From assembly GCF_014058425.1 (NCBI RefSeq), contig NZ_CP049366.1, forward strand, positions 1,054,001 to 1,118,000: a DNA stretch of 64,000 nt, given 5' to 3'. This DNA comes from Companilactobacillus pabuli (GTDB lineage: Bacteria; Bacillota; Bacilli; Lactobacillales; Lactobacillaceae). The translations under genes and the position numbers were made by a program. This document shows positions 61,101-64,000 of the stretch, piece by piece (position 1 is the stretch's first letter; each line of letters opens with the position of its first letter). The notes below the pieces were generated by a model. That model made no database searches. It was not told the origin of the DNA and saw nothing but the letters and a program-made list of their open reading frames with translations.

Positions 61101-64000
61101 CTAGTCAACGGACTTCAATGCATCTAACATATCAATTTTCTTAATTTTAAAGTGAACAATGAACATCAACCCAATAGTAATTCCCATAGTAATTAGAGTT
61201 GAGATTCCAAAATTTGTCCATCTAACGGTTGTATCAAATAATACTTCATCAGTCGGCAACAGTGAAGTAATAAATTCACTCAACTTTGCACCTGCCAACA
61301 TTCCAACTAAAATACCTAAAATCGATAAGATGATTGTTTCTCGGTAGATATACATTGTTACTTCATTATCATAAAATCCTAGAACTTTAATCGTACTTAA
61401 TTCACGGATTCTTTCAGAAACATTAATGTTCGATAACGTATATATAACAATCAACGCCAATAATGATGCACCAATGACCAATATTAAAGTAATTTGTGTT
61501 AATCCTGCAATTGAACCATCCTCTGAATCATTTGATTGAACAACGCCATCAATACCATTATTCTTCATGAACAAAGCTGACATTGCATTCTTTGACGCTT
61601 TAGAATTAGATTTGAGTTTAACCAAAGAACTATTTGGATGATATCGTTTGTGGAAAATATGTTGATATGCTTTTCCATTCATAAAGGCAAAGTGTCCCAA
61701 ATACATCTCGGTAATGCCCGACACTGTAGCTTTAAAAATTTGATTTTTTTCATTCCTTAATTTTATTTTTTGGCCAACTTTTACATTCATAATCTTTGCT
61801 AACTTTTTAGAAATCACGATTCCCTTGTTTGTTAAAGGTAATGATTTAAAACTATTAGCATCTTTAAGCGAGATATAATGATCAAACTTTTTCGAATCAT
61901 CAGTCACAATAGATGTAATCGACTGTGTTGATCCATCTGTTGCTGCGGTACTCGTAAGTTCTTGATAGAAAATATTAGCTGAAGATTTAATGTTCTTATT
62001 ATTCATTAATGAATTAATCGATTTTTCCTGCCGATTATTCAATCTATTTTCTTTTGACACAAGTAAATCATACTTAAGTATCTGTTGTGATTGGCGCTCT
62101 GTAATACCAGAAATAGAATCTTTTATTCCGAATGCTGTTATTAGTAAAGCCATACAACCTGCAACACCAAATATCGTCATGAACATGCGCTTTTTGTATC
62201 TAAATAAGTTTCTTGCAGTAATTTTATAATTAAAGCTCATTCTCTTCCAAAGAGGACTAATTCTTTCCAAAAGAATTCTAGAACCTTCCTTTGGTGGTTT
62301 AGGCAATAAAAGTTCTGCCGGATTTTCATTAAGATTTTTGCTTATTACAACATAGGTAGAGACAACCGTACAAAGAATTGCAACCGTCAAACCAATTATT
62401 GTATAACCTGGATAAAATGCTAAGTCTACTTCCGGAAAACTAGTTCCATCCGCATATACATCATAAATTACTTTAGGCAATAACGTATGTCCCAAAATAC
62501 TACCAGCAATAGTTCCCAAAATACTGGAAGCTAGTCCATAAATGATAAACTTTTTCTTTACATCACCATTGCTATAACCTAAGGCTTTGTAAATACCGAT
62601 ATTTAATCTTTCTTCTTCTACAAAGCGTGTCATCGTAGTTAAACTTACTAATGCGGCTACTGCAAACAAGAAAACTGGAAAAATATTTGAAAGTATATCA
62701 ATACGACTAGAACTATCTACAAATGATTTATAACCACTATCCATTTCTTCATGATTTTCTACGGAATAGACTGGTGCCTGCAAATTTGTTAAAGTCTTTT
62801 GTGATTTAGTTAGTTTTCTCTTATTCTTATTTATTTTCTTATTTGCTTTTTCTTCCTGTTTGTTGAATTCTGCTAAATCAGCTTGATACTCTTTTTCACT
62901 ATTCATCAATTCCACGTTAGCGGCATCAATTTTCTGTTGATTCTTTTCTTTTTCTTGAAATAGTGTCTGCTTTCCTTCAGCCAATTCAGCTTCTGATTGC
63001 TTCAATTCACTATTTCCTTTTTTATAACTCTCTAAATTCTCAAGATATTCTTTTGATCCATTTTTTAAAGTTTCAAAACCAACCATCCACTCGTTTAACC
63101 CATTAAAGTAATCGAGCAAATTGCTATTATATGAACGTTTTCCTTCGATATACTGCTTTAGACCATTTTGATATTCTTGATTTTTTTCAGTTAAAAGATT
63201 TTGACTTTGGTCTAAAGTATTTTTTTCTTGAATTAATTCTTGTTGACCGGAATTAATTTCCTTTTGTTCATTATCTAAAGTAGCCTGATATGAGTCCAAT
63301 TTTTCTTTTGATTGATTTAATTGTGTTTGCATCGCAGTTAATTCTGTTTGTTTCTTTTCAATGACAGACATCGAAGGCGTATATTTGTTTTCTATAAAAC
63401 TCTGATATTCTTTTTTAGCTACATCAGCCTTTGATTGATCCTTGGTATTTTCTTGCTGAAGAACAGTTATTTTAGTCTTTATATCCTTTTGTGTATTTTC
63501 TTCAGCTTGGAGATTCTTTTGCAATTGTTCAATTGTCGTTGAACTTTGTTTAGTTTTATCATCTTGTAGCTGTTGACTTAAATCAGTAACTTCATCATTA
63601 GTTTTACTTAAATTATTCTTAGCCTCGTTTAAAGCCGCTGAATCATTACTAAGTTCTTGGGTTGATTCACGAACATCTGATGAATACTTTGATTTCTCAT
63701 TTTCTAAAGCCGACGATTCTTTATTTATTTCATTTTGACTCGTCGTAATTTGGTTTTGAGAATTTTTTAAGACGTTTTTTTGATTAGTAATTTCTGCTTG
63801 GGCTTGATCAAATTGCTGTTGCTTTTCATCAAGACTCTTAGTTGCAGTATTTAGTTGTTTAGTTGCTGTAAGTAATTCATTTTCAAACTCTTGGATTTCT
63901 TTATTGGCATCAACAAGGTCCTTTTGACTTTCATCTAAGGTCTCTTTTCCTGAGACAAGTTCTTGTTTGGCACTCAGTAATTTTTGCCAATCTGATTGAA
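61101..64000 (-). CDS. very large FtsX-type ABC transporter permease with long coiled coil (5' end outside window)
   Basis: At least 966 residues; the frame stays open to the window edge, so the N-terminus is missing. Upstream 440 residues visible are almost only Gln/Glu/Lys/Asn/Ser heptads (coiled coil, extracytoplasmic by homology), followed by a first FtsX block (FPVFLFAVAALVSLTTMTRFVEEER, GIYKALGYSNGDVKKKFIIYG, in parts), a cytoplasmic link ENPAELLLPKPPKEG, then MSFNYKITARNLFRYKKRMFMTI opening the second permease half with a MacB-like ectodomain and final FtsX block (ERIRELSTIKVLGFYDNEV). The ATPase subunit is not in the window and may follow upstream. Related lactobacillar permeases act in peptide or envelope-stress export; exact substrate unknown. 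Confidence 0.85.
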   Translation of the reverse strand, partial: QSDWQKLLSAKQELVSGKETLDESQKDLVDANKEIQEFENELLTATKQLNTATKSLDEKQQQFDQAQAEITNQKNVLKNSQNQITTSQNEINKESSALENEKSKYSSDVRESTQELSNDSAALNEAKNNLSKTNDEVTDLSQQLQDDKTKQSSTTIEQLQKNLQAEENTQKDIKTKITVLQQENTKDQSKADVAKKEYQSFIENKYTPSMSVIEKKQTELTAMQTQLNQSKEKLDSYQATLDNEQKEINSGQQELIQEKNTLDQSQNLLTEKNQEYQNGLKQYIEGKRSYNSNLLDYFNGLNEWMVGFETLKNGSKEYLENLESYKKGNSELKQSEAELAEGKQTLFQEKEKNQQKIDAANVELMNSEKEYQADLAEFNKQEEKANKKINKNKRKLTKSQKTLTNLQAPVYSVENHEEMDSGYKSFVDSSSRIDILSNIFPVFLFAVAALVSLTTMTRFVEEERLNIGIYKALGYSNGDVKKKFIIYGLASSILGTIAGSILGHTLLPKVIYDVYADGTSFPEVDLAFYPGYTIIGLTVAILCTVVSTYVVISKNLNENPAELLLPKPPKEGSRILLERISPLWKRMSFNYKITARNLFRYKKRMFMTIFGVAGCMALLITAFGIKDSISGITERQSQQILKYDLLVSKENRLNNRQEKSINSLMNNKNIKSSANIFYQELTSTAATDGSTQSITSIVTDDSKKFDHYISLKDANSFKSLPLTNKGIVISKKLAKIMNVKVGQKIKLRNEKNQIFKATVSGITEMYLGHFAFMNGKAYQHIFHKRYHPNSSLVKLKSNSKASKNAMSALFMKNNGIDGVVQSNDSEDGSIAGLTQITLILVIGASLLALIVIYTLSNINVSERIRELSTIKVLGFYDNEVTMYIYRETIILSILGILVGMLAGAKLSEFITSLLPTDEVLFDTTVRWTNFGISTLITMGITIGLMFIVHFKIKKIDMLDALKSVD

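Noticed and set aside
1-64000. CRISPR array, tRNA genes, prophage or IS element
   Set aside because: No regularly spaced repeats, no cloverleaf-like sequence and no transposase or phage gene beyond the single recombinase were found.

Overview
The window is low-GC Firmicutes chromosome and most likely comes from a Lactobacillaceae of the Companilactobacillus type. The reasons are the block ypsC-rnpB-gpsB-ypsA-recU-pbp1A-nth-dnaD-tseB-dinG in the Bacillus/Lactobacillus order, RexAB-type AddA/AddB, a complete mevalonate kinase operon, lactobacillar SCP/SLAP surface-protein architecture, and lsp-rluD-pyrR linkage. Species is inferred from protein style only. No tRNA, 5S/16S/23S rRNA, CRISPR array, prophage or complete IS element was seen.

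Layout. 1-8.4 kb: end of a LysR regulator, PEP synthase with a cre site, a stand-alone tyrosine recombinase next to two related hairpins, a UvrA2-like ATPase and a secreted CAP/SLAP protein. 8.4-19.2 kb: DegV; RqcH; then fhs-lspA-rluD and pyrR-carA-carB on the minus strand, where carA and carB are clearly degenerate; EbsA-like and RNase H-like proteins. 19.2-29.3 kb: lipoate ligase, CorA, the ypsC-to-tseB block with RNase P RNA. 29.3-39.2 kb: dinG, addA, addB (minus). 39.3-43.3 kb: mevalonate operon mvk-mvaD-pmk-fni (plus). 43.3-49.3 kb: rRNA methyltransferase, orphan FtsX-topology membrane protein, SAM methyltransferase, signal peptidase I, small HTH-like protein, DUF2075 ATPase, tautomerase. 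49.4-53.1 kb: heterodimeric ABC multidrug exporter (EfrAB/LmrCD type) whose first gene carries a 5' frameshift and sits behind an intrinsic terminator. 53.1-60.3 kb: pepT, nif3-like, trmK, cfa, rpoD, dnaG. 60.4-64 kb: TetR regulator convergent with a very large coiled-coil FtsX-type permease that runs off the window.

How genes work together. addAB, recU, nth, dinG and dnaD cover recombination, repair and replication restart; gpsB, pbp1A and tseB cover cell-wall synthesis; the mevalonate genes feed isoprenoid and lipid carrier synthesis; nif3/trmK/rpoD/dnaG form the sigma-A neighbourhood.

The most notable points are (i) a pyrR-linked CarA/CarB pair that has lost glutaminase and ATP-site residues yet keeps long open frames and overlapping organisation; (ii) the frameshifted exporter behind a candidate attenuator with a possible 12-residue leader peptide; (iii) an endonuclease III without its Fe-S cysteines and an AddB without Fe-S cysteines or Walker A; (iv) intrinsic terminators inside the 5' leaders of pyrR and of dnaG-rpoD; (v) a probable ATT start codon in ypsA; (vi) a 23-bp palindromic repeat shared by two intergenic regions.
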